64,000 bases of DNA from Mucilaginibacter psychrotolerans (GTDB lineage: Bacteria > Bacteroidota > Bacteroidia > Sphingobacteriales > Sphingobacteriaceae): contig NZ_SOZE01000021.1 of the NCBI RefSeq assembly GCF_004519315.1, positions 43,756-107,755 on the forward strand, written 5' to 3'. The position numbers and the translations under genes are program-made. The notes beneath the pieces are model-generated. The model ran no database searches. It was not told the DNA's origin and saw nothing but the letters and a program-made list of their open reading frames with translations. Positions 63,881 through 64,000 of this stretch are shown here, piece after piece. Numbering within the stretch: the first letter of the stretch is position 1; each line of letters begins with the position of its first letter.

Positions 63881-64000
63881 GAGCCTGTTTAAATTTTGTT
63901 CAATAATAATTTTATAGCACCGAGTTTGACCATATTTTCAGAAGTTTCAAGCAGCAGTTCATAGTTTCTGCATAACCTTCTATCGTTGTCGAACCAAGAA
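63881..64000 (-). mobile_element. End of an IS5-like insertion sequence (partial)
   Basis: From about 63881 (GAGCCTGTTTAAATTTT, a terminal-repeat-like start) to the window edge. It encodes the transposase end listed next. The other end is outside the window. Confidence 0.75.
63889..64000 (-). CDS. C-terminus of an IS5-type transposase (partial)
   Basis: Minus-strand frame ending at 63889 (TAA). The visible end is SWFDNDRRLCRNYELLLETS followed by ENMVKLGAIKLLLNKI, the typical DDE-transposase tail of the IS5 (IS427-like) group. The catalytic part lies outside the window. Confidence 0.85.
   Translation of the reverse strand, partial: SWFDNDRRLCRNYELLLETSENMVKLGAIKLLLNKI

Overview
The window reads as chromosome of a soil- or plant-associated Bacteroidetes, most like the Sphingobacteriaceae (Mucilaginibacter/Pedobacter type). 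This is an inference from gene content (HscB, tandem FdtA-type cupins, large SLBB-domain Wza, GH127/GH146-type hydrolases, YciE/DUF892 proteins) and from several TAnnTTTG -7 elements. No rRNA, CRISPR array or prophage was seen.

Layout. 0-8.1 kb: an SPFH membrane protein with a small partner and a ribbon-helix-helix protein, then thiolase, a secreted protein, a POT peptide transporter, a dolichol-phosphate-mannose-synthase-like glycosyltransferase and ruvB. 8.1-10.99 kb: a SnoaL-like protein, a Crp/Fnr regulator, and a broken zinc-type oxidoreductase whose 5' end is lost next to tRNA-Leu(UAG). 11.1-38.1 kb: one long minus-strand polysaccharide locus. It is read from a promoter near 38.2 kb and ends with a priming glycosyltransferase and a BtuF-like protein. 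tRNA-Leu(CAA) lies beyond it at 38.9 kb, after hscB.

The polysaccharide locus has Wza, Wzz, Wzx, Wzy and priming-transferase functions, so it is a Wzx/Wzy-type capsule/EPS or O-antigen system. It encodes most of two unusual sugar pathways. First, RfbF, RfbG, RfbH and a 2Fe-2S reductase lead to a CDP-3,6-dideoxy-4-ketohexose; a ThDP enzyme of the acetolactate-synthase family and an SDR reductase beside them suggest a yersiniose-type branched sugar. Second, FdtA x2, an acetyltransferase and FdtB suggest dTDP-Fuc3NAc or dTDP-Qui3NAc. GmhA, HldD and a heptose kinase add part of an ADP-heptose route. A visibly AT-richer block (about 21.6-27.6 kb) and decayed genes at 21.06-21.56 kb point to module exchange inside the locus.

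39-50.4 kb is a carbohydrate region with a large GH43 protein, a DUF885 protein, and GH146-like and GH127 proteins, without SusC/SusD. 50.7-57.8 kb is a minus-strand run of secreted proteins: beta/gamma-crystallin-like proteins, an LGFP-repeat protein, an HExxH protein and lipoproteins. Four of its genes are broken by a stop codon or frameshifts. 58.6-63.8 kb holds an unrecognised 734-aa barrel-like protein, then manganese catalase, a YciE protein and a DUF2383-DUF892 fusion, which look like an oxidative-stress/ferritin-like set. The window ends inside an IS5-like insertion sequence.

Main leads: the yersiniose-like pathway with a PaaE-type reductase; the crystallin/LGFP locus and its decay; a perfect 32-bp palindrome before the thiolase; the 734-aa orphan; and the FdtA paralogue lacking one catalytic histidine.
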